Shown piece by piece: positions 1-7,940 of a stretch of DNA of 64,000 nucleotides (the first letter of the stretch is position 1; each line of letters begins with the position of its first letter). A program made the translations under genes and the position numbers. Source of the stretch: an uncultured Porphyromonadaceae bacterium (GTDB taxonomy: Bacteria > Bacteroidota > Bacteroidia > Bacteroidales > Muribaculaceae); the NCBI GenBank assembly GCA_937892215.1, contig CALAVE010000027.1, forward strand, positions 3,020-67,019, written 5' to 3'. The notes under the pieces were generated by a model that ran no database searches, was not told the DNA's origin, and saw only the letters and a program-made list of their open reading frames with translations.

Positions 1-1
1 C

Positions 2-286
2 GAAGCAGGCGCAACAGGCTGCTCGGTGAGCGGCGTGCCCGGTATTCCCGTGAAAGATATCATCCTGAGCGACATACACATAACCATGAAGGGCGGTGTG
101 AGCGAAAAGATTGCTCTTCCGGCCGACGAAAAAGAGAACGGCTATCCGGAGGCCACCATCTGGGGCACATTGCCGGCAAAAGGATTCATGGTACGCCATG
201 CCCGCAACGTGAAATTCCGCAACGTGGAAATCACGGCGCTTAATCCTGATGTGCGTCCCGACTACGTATATGATGACGCAGAGTGA
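2..286 (+). CDS. C-terminal end of a GH28 (polygalacturonase/rhamnogalacturonase-like) glycoside hydrolase, partial
   Basis: The frame is open from the window edge, so the real start lies upstream; the GTG at 26 is an internal codon. The about 94 residues seen match the tail of GH28 parallel beta-helix pectinases: a GVPGIPVKDI strand, a YPEATIWG loop, GFMVRHARNVKF, and a final NPDVRPDYVYDDAE. In GH28 these follow the catalytic rungs, so the active-site aspartates are outside the window. GH28 enzymes hydrolyse pectic polysaccharides, and in Bacteroidetes they usually sit in polysaccharide utilisation loci. No susC/susD genes are visible here. The family is fairly sure; the substrate is unknown. 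Confidence 0.75.
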   Translation, partial: EAGATGCSVSGVPGIPVKDIILSDIHITMKGGVSEKIALPADEKENGYPEATIWGTLPAKGFMVRHARNVKFRNVEITALNPDVRPDYVYDDAE

Positions 287-330
287 CGAGTTGCAGCATA
301 CAAACAATAACACGAAAAACGGGTTTTAAT

Positions 331-360
331 TTGTTGTAGGTCAAAAAATTCGTATATTTG
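331..360 (+). promoter_or_regulatory. Bacteroidetes-type promoter for cardiolipin synthase
   Basis: TATATTTG at 353-360 fits the -7 consensus TAnnTTTG. A TTG lies about 20 bp upstream (331-336). The predicted transcript starts near 366, 20 nt before the ATG at 387. Confidence 0.7.
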
Positions 361-386
361 CAAGCGATAAGCGACGACTAACACCA

Positions 387-1841
387 ATGATTCCGGCAGA
401 AATATTTCCATATTCCCACGTGGTTTTCATAATTCTCACTATCATCTATGTGCTGACCATAGTATCGGCGATAGGCGTGGTAATATCGGAAAACCGCAAT
501 CCGGTTAAGACACTGGCGTGGGTAACCGTGCTACTGCTTCTGCCCCTGGTAGGTTTTCTTCTGTACGCGTTTTTCGGGCGCAGCCTTAAGAACGTGATAG
601 TTATCACCCTCAAGAACAAGTTGCAACTCAAGGATAACATAGAGATGACACCGGGTGAGACCCAACCCGCGCAACTGTCGGGTAGCAACAGGCAACTCGC
701 CAACATGGTCAATTCACTGGTGGAGCCGCATCTGTTCTCGCACAACGCAATAGAGATATTCACAAACGGCCAAGACAAGTTCCGCGCGTACAAGGCAGAC
801 CTACTGAGTGCTACCGACTACATCAACATCCAGTACTACATCTTTGAGAATGACAAGATAGGCCATGAGATAAGCGAGATTCTGATTCAAAAGGCCAAAG
901 AGGGAGTGAAAGTCCGCTTCATCTACGACCACGTGGGCTCGTGGCACATAAACATGTCATTCATAAAAAAACTGCGGGAAAACGGGGTTGAAATTTATCC
1001 ATTCCTGCGAGTCACATTTCCTGAATTTGCCAATCGCGTGAACTGGCGCAACCACCGCAAGATAACGGTGATTGACGGCCGCGTGGGCTACATAGGCGGC
1101 ATGAATATCGCCGACCGTTACGTGAGCGGAGACAAGAACGGGAAACCGGCATGGCGCGACACCCACCTGCGAATCCGCGGAGAGGCTCTGAGTGCCATGC
1201 AGTATGCATTTTCAGTGGACTGGAGTTTTATGCGCAAGGAGCTGATTCATGCCAAGATAGAGCACCCGAAAGAATCGGAGACAGAGACATACGACAACAG
1301 CGTGCAAATAGTGACAAGCGGCCCAACCGACAACTGGAGCAATCTGGCGCTGATTTTCCTTAAGGCCATCAGCCAGGCAAAGAAGCGAGTCTTTATCCAG
1401 ACGCCATATTTCCTGCCAAGCGACAGTCTGCTCAAGGCACTGGAGGCGTCGGCACTGTCGGGGGTTGACGTACGAGTGATGATACCGGAGTATCCCGACT
1501 CAAAGTTATTGCGTTTCGCATCGTTCTCATACGTGAAGGAGTGCCTTGAAGCCGGAGTTAAGATATATCTGTATCAGCCAAGTATGATTCACGCCAAGTG
1601 CGTGATAGTGGATGACGACTTTGTCTCGACCGGTTCCACTAATTTTGACTTCCGCAGTTTTGAGCACAACTTTGAATGCAACGCCATGATATACGGAGAG
1701 CGGTTCTGCTCGGAGATGAGGGCGATATTTGAAAAAGACATAACCAACTGCTCCGAAGCCACACTGGAGCAGTGGCAGCAGCGCCCCATGTGGCGCAAAG
1801 CGGTGGAATCACTGGCGCGACTGATGGGGCCTGTGTTGTGA
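387..1841 (+). CDS. cls: cardiolipin synthase (phospholipase D family)
   Basis: This membrane enzyme joins two phosphatidylglycerol molecules to make cardiolipin and glycerol. The 484-residue length is normal for ClsA-type enzymes. The N-terminus has two hydrophobic helices (about residues 8-28 and 40-62), followed by two PLD catalytic HxKx4D motifs: HRKITVID from His223 and HAKCVIVD from His402. Each is followed by the expected downstream motif (GGMNIAD and GSTNFD). Both catalytic halves are complete. The gene has its own promoter and is followed by a hairpin terminator, so it is probably monocistronic. Confidence 0.93.
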   Translation: MIPAEIFPYSHVVFIILTIIYVLTIVSAIGVVISENRNPVKTLAWVTVLLLLPLVGFLLYAFFGRSLKNVIVITLKNKLQLKDNIEMTPGETQPAQLSGSNRQLANMVNSLVEPHLFSHNAIEIFTNGQDKFRAYKADLLSATDYINIQYYIFENDKIGHEISEILIQKAKEGVKVRFIYDHVGSWHINMSFIKKLRENGVEIYPFLRVTFPEFANRVNWRNHRKITVIDGRVGYIGGMNIADRYVSGDKNGKPAWRDTHLRIRGEALSAMQYAFSVDWSFMRKELIHAKIEHPKESETETYDNSVQIVTSGPTDNWSNLALIFLKAISQAKKRVFIQTPYFLPSDSLLKALEASALSGVDVRVMIPEYPDSKLLRFASFSYVKECLEAGVKIYLYQPSMIHAKCVIVDDDFVSTGSTNFDFRSFEHNFECNAMIYGERFCSEMRAIFEKDITNCSEATLEQWQQRPMWRKAVESLARLMGPVL

Positions 1842-1883
1842 ATTCCGCTCTGCCTTCACAGGCAAGTGAGCCACTACTACAAC

Positions 1884-1927
1884 AAGCCGCGCCGGTTCAT
1901 GATGGACACCGGCACGGCTTGAATTTT
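1884..1927 (+). terminator. Hairpin terminator between convergent genes
   Basis: Arms of 12 bp (1884-1895 and 1909-1920) pair with one mismatch and are followed by a T-rich run. It sits between cls and the convergent barrel gene, and the T/A-rich flanks could let it act on both strands. Confidence 0.65.
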
Positions 1928-1962
1928 TATGTATAATTTTTCTTCCCAGCAATAGTTTTCTG

Positions 1963-2460
1963 TTAGAACTTATATGCGAAGCCAAGACTGATGGGCAGAC
2001 GACCGAAGTTCTTCATGTACTGGTACTTAAGTTCAAGACTCATAGCAAAATGCTCAGCGAGTCGGACTTCACCACCGGCACCAACATTCAACAGGAATTT
2101 TCCTGTGTTAACGCTGCCAAACTCGTCCCAATCCTCATGCACATTACCGTAACCGAGACCGAAGATAGGATAGAGTTTGAATTTCTCGCCGAGACTAAAG
2201 AGGTAATGCATATTAACAGCACCTGTGAATACGCTTACACCTGTCTTCTTGAAATCGTATCCGGCCTGAATCTCACCACGCAGAGCGTCGGTGATGTTGT
2301 ACTGGAACTTAGCAGCCAGACCAATGTGATTCAGAGAGACACCACTTTCAAGGCATGGGCTAAAGTTAAAATTAAGACCTACAGCCGCTTCACCCTGCTG
2401 AGCAGAAGCACCAAAACTTACGAATGCGACAAAAGCCGCGATTAATAAAAACTTTTTCAT
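1963..2460 (-). CDS. small outer membrane beta-barrel protein
   Basis: A 165-residue protein with a clear Sec signal peptide (MKKFLLIAAFVAFVSFGASA, cut before QQGEAAVG). The rest consists of alternating amphipathic strands such as AAKFQYNITDALRGEIQAGY. It ends in YKF, the terminal aromatic typical of a barrel sorted by BAM. The likely location is the outer membrane as an eight-stranded OmpA/PorT-like barrel. No ligand or role can be read from the sequence. It is convergent with cls and divergent from the nucleoside hydrolase, so it stands alone. The 197-bp upstream gap is AT-rich, with no clear TAnnTTTG box on this strand. Confidence 0.8.
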   Translation of the reverse strand: MKKFLLIAAFVAFVSFGASAQQGEAAVGLNFNFSPCLESGVSLNHIGLAAKFQYNITDALRGEIQAGYDFKKTGVSVFTGAVNMHYLFSLGEKFKLYPIFGLGYGNVHEDWDEFGSVNTGKFLLNVGAGGEVRLAEHFAMSLELKYQYMKNFGRLPISLGFAYKF

Positions 2461-2600
2461 AATGATTGTATTTTAGTTAAAAATTAAATTATAATCCTCC
2501 CTTTGAATCTCACTCATATCATCAAAATGTTTGGTAAAATTATATCAAAAAAATGAGCCACACAAATAATCATTAAAAAAATCTATGAAATTCACGCTAA

Positions 2601-2635
2601 TTTGAGCAAAAGAAAGAAGAATTTCGCTAATTTTG
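2601..2635 (+). promoter_or_regulatory. Promoter for nucleoside hydrolase
   Basis: TAATTTTG at 2628-2635 is a -7 box. TTTG at 2601-2604 is a plausible -33 box, with slightly long spacing (23 bp). Confidence 0.6.
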
Positions 2636-2657
2636 TACATGTAACAAAAGTGAAAAA

Positions 2658-3668
2658 ATGAAACATATATTACTTCTGCTTAGCATTGTGGCTTTCACCC
2701 TTAATGTGGCGACTGCCAAAGACGTGCCTCAGCGCGTGATTTTTGACACTGACATAGGTAATGACATAGACGATGCATTAGCGCTGGATATGCTGTACAA
2801 ATACCAGGATATGGGACGTATTCGTCTGCTGGGAATAATGAGCAGCAAACAAGGCTGTGAGTCGGCGTCATACATCGACATAATGAACACCTGGTACGGC
2901 TATCCCGAGATACCCATAGGCATAGTGAGAAACGGAGTGGTGGCAGAGCAAAGCACCAATTACGCAAGCAAAGTGGCAGGCATGACAGAGAAAGGCGCGC
3001 CGGCTTTCAAGCGCACAGTAGAAAACGTGGAGGGACTTCCTGACGCCCACGTGCTATATAGGAAAATACTCGCCGCTCAGCCCGACAAGTCGGTGGTGAT
3101 AATCTGCACCGGTTTCTGTACTAACCTGGCACGGCTACTCAGCACGGCACCAGACTCTTACTCATCACTAAGCGGACGCGCGCTGATTGCACGGAAAGTG
3201 AAATACATATCGATGATGGGCGGGCGCTTTGATGTGCCGGGCATAGCCGAGTACAATGTGGAGTGTGACATAGCATCGTGCGCCAAATTGTTTGCTGAAA
3301 GCCCCGTGACTATTGTCACCTCGCCGTTTGAGTTGGGTCGGGATGTACTCTACCCCGGGAAGAGCATCGAGGAAGACTTCGGTTGGGCAATCAGTCATCC
3401 ACTTGTGGAAGGGTACAAGGCTTTTCTGAAGATGCCATACGACCGCCCCACTTGGGACCTGACCGCAGTTCTACATGTGCTGGAGCCCGGCAAATTCATG
3501 TCAACCACACGACGCGGCATAATTAACGTGGACGAGAAGGGATGCACGCTCTACAAAAGGAAATACGGAGGCAATCACCGCTACCTAAAGGCCAATGCTG
3601 AGCAAAAGGGGCGGATGAAGAAATTCTTTGTGGATATTATCACGAAGAAGCCAAAATGCTATGAATGA
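2658..3668 (+). CDS. secreted nucleoside hydrolase (IUNH family)
   Basis: It is predicted to cleave the N-glycosidic bond of nucleosides to give base and ribose. After a signal peptide (residues 1-20, ending NVATA) comes the family calcium- and ribose-binding signature DTDIGNDIDDALAL at about residue 30, the DxDxxxDD motif of inosine-uridine hydrolases. A later DLTAVLHVLEPGKF segment matches the C-terminal aspartate region. The 336-residue length is normal. The signal peptide places it in the periplasm, suggesting scavenging of host or diet nucleosides. Bacteroidetes also have related secreted IUNH-fold proteins of uncertain substrate, so specificity is open. Confidence 0.85.
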   Translation: MKHILLLLSIVAFTLNVATAKDVPQRVIFDTDIGNDIDDALALDMLYKYQDMGRIRLLGIMSSKQGCESASYIDIMNTWYGYPEIPIGIVRNGVVAEQSTNYASKVAGMTEKGAPAFKRTVENVEGLPDAHVLYRKILAAQPDKSVVIICTGFCTNLARLLSTAPDSYSSLSGRALIARKVKYISMMGGRFDVPGIAEYNVECDIASCAKLFAESPVTIVTSPFELGRDVLYPGKSIEEDFGWAISHPLVEGYKAFLKMPYDRPTWDLTAVLHVLEPGKFMSTTRRGIINVDEKGCTLYKRKYGGNHRYLKANAEQKGRMKKFFVDIITKKPKCYE

Positions 3669-3737
3669 GAATACAGGCCGGGCATAGCGACTACACTAAA
3701 CGCCGAGGCTGTGAGGGAATATTTTGGCGCAAGTTTC

Positions 3738-3766
3738 TTGAATAACGGCTATTTTGCGTAAATTTG
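3738..3766 (+). promoter_or_regulatory. Promoter for ispE
   Basis: TAAATTTG at 3759-3766 with TTG at 3738-3740 (18 bp spacing). It lies 53 nt before the ispE start. Confidence 0.65.
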
Positions 3767-3819
3767 CACCCGGAAAAAGTCTATTTATGCCCGAGATGGG
3801 CTAAAAGAAGAAAAATAAG

Positions 3820-4641
3820 ATGATAGGTTTTGCAAACGCTAAGATTAATTTGGGGCTGGATATCGTGAGAAAGCGCCACGACGGTTACCATGACATATCC
3901 ACAGTGTTCTACCCCATTTCGCTGATGGACGTGGTGGAGATAGTTCCCTCACAGTCAGGCATAACCACGCTCACATGCTATGGCCGCAAGATAGACTGCG
4001 AGCCTGAAAAGAACCTGATGATGAAAGCGTGCAGACTGATGCAGCAACGATATGGCGCCGGAGAGGTGGATATGTACCTCTACAAGCACATACCAGACGG
4101 GGCCGGTCTGGGCGGTGGTAGCAGCGACGCGTCGAAAGTGATGCTGATGCTGGCAGAAATGTTCTCGCTGCCCGTGACGCAAGAAGAACTTGCCACAGCG
4201 GCTACCGAGATAGGCGCCGACTGCCCATTTTTCATCTATAACGAGCCGGCACTTGCCGAGGGAATAGGGAATCTTCTCACCCCCTGCGAAGTGAACCTGA
4301 AGGACAAGACCCTGCTGCTGGTGAAGCCGGCGATATCGGTTCCCACAAAAGACGCCTACGCTCAGGTGACACCTAAGTTGCCAGCCACGCACATAACGCA
4401 GATAGTGCGAAAGGACATAGGTCTGTGGCAGAAACGGCTGAAAAACGACTTTGAACCGAGCGTGTTCGCACAGTATCCCGAACTTGGGGAATTGAAGCGC
4501 ACGATACAAGAGTCCGGGGCCCTTTACGCGGCAATGTCGGGGTCCGGTTCATCGATATACGGCATCTTCAGCAGTGCCAAACTGGCAGAAGCGGCCAGTG
4601 CCAAGATACAGGAATGCGACAAATTTGTCATTGCCCTGTGA
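3820..4641 (+). CDS. ispE: 4-diphosphocytidyl-2-C-methyl-D-erythritol kinase
   Basis: This cytosolic GHMP kinase phosphorylates CDP-methylerythritol in the MEP isoprenoid pathway. The ATP-binding GHMP loop PDGAGLGGGSSDAS is at residues 92-105. The N-terminal FANAKINLGLDIVRKRHDGYHD carries the catalytic/substrate segment, and the C-terminal AMSGSGSSIYGIF is GHMP motif 3. The 273-residue length is typical. grpE starts 46 bp downstream, but nothing shows whether they share a transcript. Confidence 0.95.
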   Translation: MIGFANAKINLGLDIVRKRHDGYHDISTVFYPISLMDVVEIVPSQSGITTLTCYGRKIDCEPEKNLMMKACRLMQQRYGAGEVDMYLYKHIPDGAGLGGGSSDASKVMLMLAEMFSLPVTQEELATAATEIGADCPFFIYNEPALAEGIGNLLTPCEVNLKDKTLLLVKPAISVPTKDAYAQVTPKLPATHITQIVRKDIGLWQKRLKNDFEPSVFAQYPELGELKRTIQESGALYAAMSGSGSSIYGIFSSAKLAEAASAKIQECDKFVIAL

Positions 4642-4687
4642 AAATGTCATAAAAAACGCCATTGGCAAGGTTTTTGCTTAATAAAAC

Positions 4688-5323
4688 ATGAAGATTATGA
4701 AACTAAGACGAAACAAGAAGAAAATGGAAAAAGCGAAAAAAGATATTGAGATTAAGGACGCTAAGAACGAAGTGACACAAGAGGTTACGGAAGAGCAAGG
4801 AGAGAAGGATGCCGCCGAAACCGAGAATGTGGCAGAGAATGTGGCAGAGGAGGCGAGCGAAGCCACTGCCGAAGACAAGATAAGCGAACTTGAGGCTCAG
4901 CTGAAGGAGAAAGACAAAGAGTACCTGTTTCTTGCAGCAGACTTCCAGAACTACCGCAAGCGCACACTTCAGGAGAAACAGGACCTGATAAAGAACGGCG
5001 CACGCGACGCCCTGCTGAGACTGCTGCCTGTGGTGGACGACTTTGAGCGCGCCCTGAAGGCGATGGAAGAAAGCACGGCCGACGAGGCTCAACTGGAGGG
5101 TGTGAGGCTGATATACAGCAAATTCATGAAGTACCTGAAAGATGAGAATGTGACCCCGATAGACTCGACAGGCAAGGAATTTGACGTGGAGCTACACGAT
5201 GCCGTCACCACGTTCCCCGCCGCCGATGAGAGCCAGAAGGGAAAGGTGATAGACACGGTGCTCACCGGTTACCTTATCAACGACAAAGTGCTGCGCCACG
5301 CCAAGGTGGTGGTGGGGCAATAA
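4688..5323 (+). CDS. grpE: GrpE nucleotide exchange factor
   Basis: GrpE releases ADP from DnaK in the Hsp70 cycle. The first about 65 residues are Lys/Glu-rich and probably disordered. A long coiled coil follows (LEAQLKEKDKEYLFLAADFQ), then the four-helix region with NYRKRT and LLPVVDDFERAL, and a C-terminal beta domain ending VLRHAKVVVGQ. Start choice is uncertain: ATGs at 4688, 4697 and 4724 are in frame, and the later ones would only trim a basic stretch. dnaJ follows 55 bp downstream, the usual Bacteroidetes grpE-dnaJ pair. Confidence 0.93.
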   Translation: MKIMKLRRNKKKMEKAKKDIEIKDAKNEVTQEVTEEQGEKDAAETENVAENVAEEASEATAEDKISELEAQLKEKDKEYLFLAADFQNYRKRTLQEKQDLIKNGARDALLRLLPVVDDFERALKAMEESTADEAQLEGVRLIYSKFMKYLKDENVTPIDSTGKEFDVELHDAVTTFPAADESQKGKVIDTVLTGYLINDKVLRHAKVVVGQ

Positions 5324-5378
5324 GCCATCCGCTTCACGAGGAAGAGCCAAGGCAAAATGAAAAGAAGAACAAAGAGCG

Positions 5379-6545
5379 ATGAGTAAGAAATATTACGACA
5401 TATTAGGAGTATCGGAAAATGCCACAGCCGATGAGTTGAAGAAGGCATACCGCAAGAAGGCGATCCAGTATCACCCTGACCGCCAGCAAGGCAAGAGCGA
5501 AGAAGAGAAGAAAGTCGCAGAAGACAAATTCAAGGAGGCGGCAGAGGCCTACGACGTGCTGAGCGACCCGGACAAACGCGCCCGCTACGACCAACTGGGC
5601 GATGAGGGCTACAGCGCAATGGGCGGCGGAGGCGGAGCCGGCTTCTCATCGATGGAAGACATCTTCACGCATTTCGGCGACATCTTTGAGGGCTTCGGGT
5701 TTGGCGACATCTTTGGCGGTGGCGGGCATAGAGCCTACGGCTCCGGTCAGCGAGTGAACCGCGGCACCAACCTGCAAGTTCGCGTGCGAGTCACCCTCAA
5801 TGACGTGGCCAACGGAGTGGAGAAAAAGATTAAGATACCACGCATGGTGGCATGCGAGCACTGCCACGGGACAGGAGCCAAGGACGGCAAGGCCATAGAG
5901 ACTTGCCCGACGTGCCACGGCACAGGAGTGGAGGTGCGGATGCAGCGTACTGTCCTGGGCGTGATGCAGAGTCAGGGGCCATGCCACACTTGCGGCGGAA
6001 CCGGAAAGCGCATCAAGGAGCGTTGCACGCACTGCAACGGCCAGGGTCTGGTGAGAAAGGAAGACATAGTGACTATAAACATCCCTGCCGGAGTGGCCGA
6101 CGGCATGACAATAAAGGTGAGCGGACGGGGCAATGACGCGGCAGGCGGCGGAGTTCCGGGCGACCTGTACGTGGTGATTGAGGAACAGGCCGATGCAAAA
6201 TTCCAGCGCGACGGAAACGATATTATCTACAACCTGATGCTTGACTTCCCGACGGCCGTATTCGGCGGCAAGGTGGATGTTCCCACGATAGGCGGCATGG
6301 CCAGGGTGACAATCCCCTCGGGGACACAGCCGGGCAAAGTGCTGAGGCTACGCGGCAAAGGATTGCCAAGTCCTGACCGATACGGCAACGGAGATATGCT
6401 GATTAATATCATGGTTTATGTTCCGGAAGAACTTACGGCAGAAGAGCGCAAAGCGATAGAGTCGCTACGCGGAAAGCCCAACATCATGCCGAGCGAAACG
6501 ACCAAAGACCGGATTTTCAGCCGGCTACGGCACATCTTTGACTAA
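5379..6545 (+). CDS. dnaJ: chaperone protein DnaJ
   Basis: This Hsp40 co-chaperone stimulates DnaK ATPase and delivers substrates. Domains in order: a J domain with HPD at residues 32-34; a Gly/Phe-rich linker (about 75-125); four CxxCxGxG zinc-binding repeats (CEHCHGTG from Cys159, CPTCHGTG, CHTCGGTG, CTHCNGQG from Cys216); and the C-terminal substrate-binding barrels. All eight zinc cysteines are present. It follows grpE and is closed by a strong terminator at 6576-6613. Confidence 0.96.
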   Translation: MSKKYYDILGVSENATADELKKAYRKKAIQYHPDRQQGKSEEEKKVAEDKFKEAAEAYDVLSDPDKRARYDQLGDEGYSAMGGGGGAGFSSMEDIFTHFGDIFEGFGFGDIFGGGGHRAYGSGQRVNRGTNLQVRVRVTLNDVANGVEKKIKIPRMVACEHCHGTGAKDGKAIETCPTCHGTGVEVRMQRTVLGVMQSQGPCHTCGGTGKRIKERCTHCNGQGLVRKEDIVTINIPAGVADGMTIKVSGRGNDAAGGGVPGDLYVVIEEQADAKFQRDGNDIIYNLMLDFPTAVFGGKVDVPTIGGMARVTIPSGTQPGKVLRLRGKGLPSPDRYGNGDMLINIMVYVPEELTAEERKAIESLRGKPNIMPSETTKDRIFSRLRHIFD

Positions 6546-6575
6546 GATTAACCCAAATCGGGATTAAGAGATGGC

Positions 6576-6613
6576 AAAATCCTCGCTGGAGATAATCAGC
6601 GGGGATTTTTTTA
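6576..6613 (+). terminator. Rho-independent terminator after dnaJ
   Basis: A near-perfect stem (AAAATCCTCGCTG at 6576-6588 with CAGCGGGGATTTT at 6597-6609) is followed by a T run. Confidence 0.85.
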
Positions 6614-6699
6614 TTCGGTCCAAATGCTAACGGGCAGAAAAAAATGACAGCATAAATCGTTGTGTGTCATGGGAATGAATGGGGTCGCAGAAAATAGCA

Positions 6700-6730
6700 T
6701 TGACAAGCGGTGCCAGATGTAGTAATTTTG
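6700..6730 (+). promoter_or_regulatory. Upstream promoter P1 of the RluA-family gene
   Basis: TAATTTTG at 6723-6730 with TTG at 6700-6702, exactly 20 bp apart. This promoter overlaps the longest possible ORF start (6710), which argues against that start. Confidence 0.6.
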
Positions 6731-6808
6731 CACACGGAAACTGAACGGCGAGGAAATGCGGCACCACAAGCCGAACCGGTTTACCAAAGACGAGACCAAG
6801 TCAACGAC

Positions 6809-6839
6809 TTGCATAAGTGTGGAGATTATATTATATTTG
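6809..6839 (+). promoter_or_regulatory. Downstream promoter P2 of the RluA-family gene
   Basis: TATATTTG at 6832-6839 with TTG at 6809-6811, 20 bp apart. Predicted transcription starts near 6845, just upstream of the ATGs at 6851 and 6878. Confidence 0.65.
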
Positions 6840-6850
6840 CAAAAGAAAAG

Positions 6851-7807
6851 ATGGTAACAAAACCAAATCAAGCGATTATGAGAAACAACGGAAATAAGGG
6901 GGTGGGCGGAGTGCCCAAGGGCGACTCGAAGTTCACGATGTTCCTCTCGAATGAAGAGATGGGACTGCTGGAATTTGTGATGAAAAAACTGGACGGCATC
7001 AGCCGCAACAAGGCAAAGGCAATTCTTACCAAGGGCGGGGTGCTGGTGGATGATGTAGTGGTAACGCGGCACGACTTTGTGGTGAAACCCGACATGGTGG
7101 TGAAGATAAGCAAGCGTCGTGACCCGATGGAATATGCGAAGCAACGCGGTATGAGGTCGTACTTCAGCATAGTGTATGAGGACGATTACCTGATAGTGGT
7201 GGACAAGTGTGATGAGGTGCTGTCGATGGGCGTTGGGCGCAATAGCCTGAACATGAAGGCCCTGCTCGACAACTACTTTGTGGAAACTCACCAGCGATGC
7301 CACGCCCACGTGGTACACCGGCTTGACGTGAGGACATCAGGGCTGATGGTTTACGCCAAGACGTACGAGGCGCAGCAGATACTGATGGACAACTGGCACG
7401 AGATAGTGAGCGACCGGCGGTATGTGGCGGTGGTGTCTCCGCCGATGGATGAGGATGCCGGTCATGTGGAGAGTTGGCTTACCGACACACCGTCGCACAA
7501 GGTGTTCAGCAGCAGTTTTGACAATGGCGGGAAATGGGCCTCGACCGACTGGGAACTGGAGCGCACCGTGGGAGAGTACTCGCTGATTACGCTAAAGTTG
7601 CACACCGGGCGAAAGAACCAGATACGCGTGCATATGCAGCTCATAGGGCATCCGATTGTGGGCGACTACAAATACGGTAGCGAGGTGGATGGAGCGGAGC
7701 GACTGTGTCTGCACGCATTCAGGCTTGCATTCACTCACCCGATAACCGGAGAGGAATTGTTTTTTGAGACCCCCTACCCCAGCTATTTCGTTTCGCTGGT
7801 AAGATAA
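6851..7807 (+). CDS. RluA-family RNA pseudouridine synthase
   Basis: It isomerises uridine to pseudouridine in rRNA or tRNA. An S4 RNA-binding domain comes first (LDGISRNKAKAILTKGGVLV), then the RluA catalytic signature HRLDVRTSG with the nucleophile Asp159 (numbered from 6851). RKNQIRVHMQLIGHPIVGD is the typical RluA C-terminal motif. The ORF is open from 6710, but a promoter lies inside that stretch. I place the start at the ATG at 6851; the ATG at 6878 is equally possible. The exact target uridine cannot be read from the sequence. Confidence 0.88.
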   Translation: MVTKPNQAIMRNNGNKGVGGVPKGDSKFTMFLSNEEMGLLEFVMKKLDGISRNKAKAILTKGGVLVDDVVVTRHDFVVKPDMVVKISKRRDPMEYAKQRGMRSYFSIVYEDDYLIVVDKCDEVLSMGVGRNSLNMKALLDNYFVETHQRCHAHVVHRLDVRTSGLMVYAKTYEAQQILMDNWHEIVSDRRYVAVVSPPMDEDAGHVESWLTDTPSHKVFSSSFDNGGKWASTDWELERTVGEYSLITLKLHTGRKNQIRVHMQLIGHPIVGDYKYGSEVDGAERLCLHAFRLAFTHPITGEELFFETPYPSYFVSLVR

Positions 7808-7867
7808 ATCAGAATCAGGATAAATAGAAAATCCGCATCGCGGTTCTCTGAAAAAATGGGGTGGACA

Positions 7868-7899
7868 TTTGTGTAAGTCACAATAAATTGCTAAATTTG
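7868..7899 (+). promoter_or_regulatory. Promoter for the AMP-binding ligase gene
   Basis: TTTG at 7868-7871 and TAAATTTG at 7892-7899, 20 bp apart: an almost ideal Bacteroidetes promoter, 41 nt before the ATG. Confidence 0.75.
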
Positions 7900-7940
7900 T
7901 TGCATAAGAATAAATCAGTCAAAGACCAAAACTTGAATAT

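Noticed and set aside
446..793. Minus-strand frame inside cls
   Set aside because: A shadow of the cardiolipin synthase gene; the composition is not protein-like and the plus-strand frame has full family motifs.
6611..7318. 235-residue minus-strand frame opposite the RluA-type gene
   Set aside because: No start signal or domain; it overlaps a gene with catalytic motifs and two promoters.
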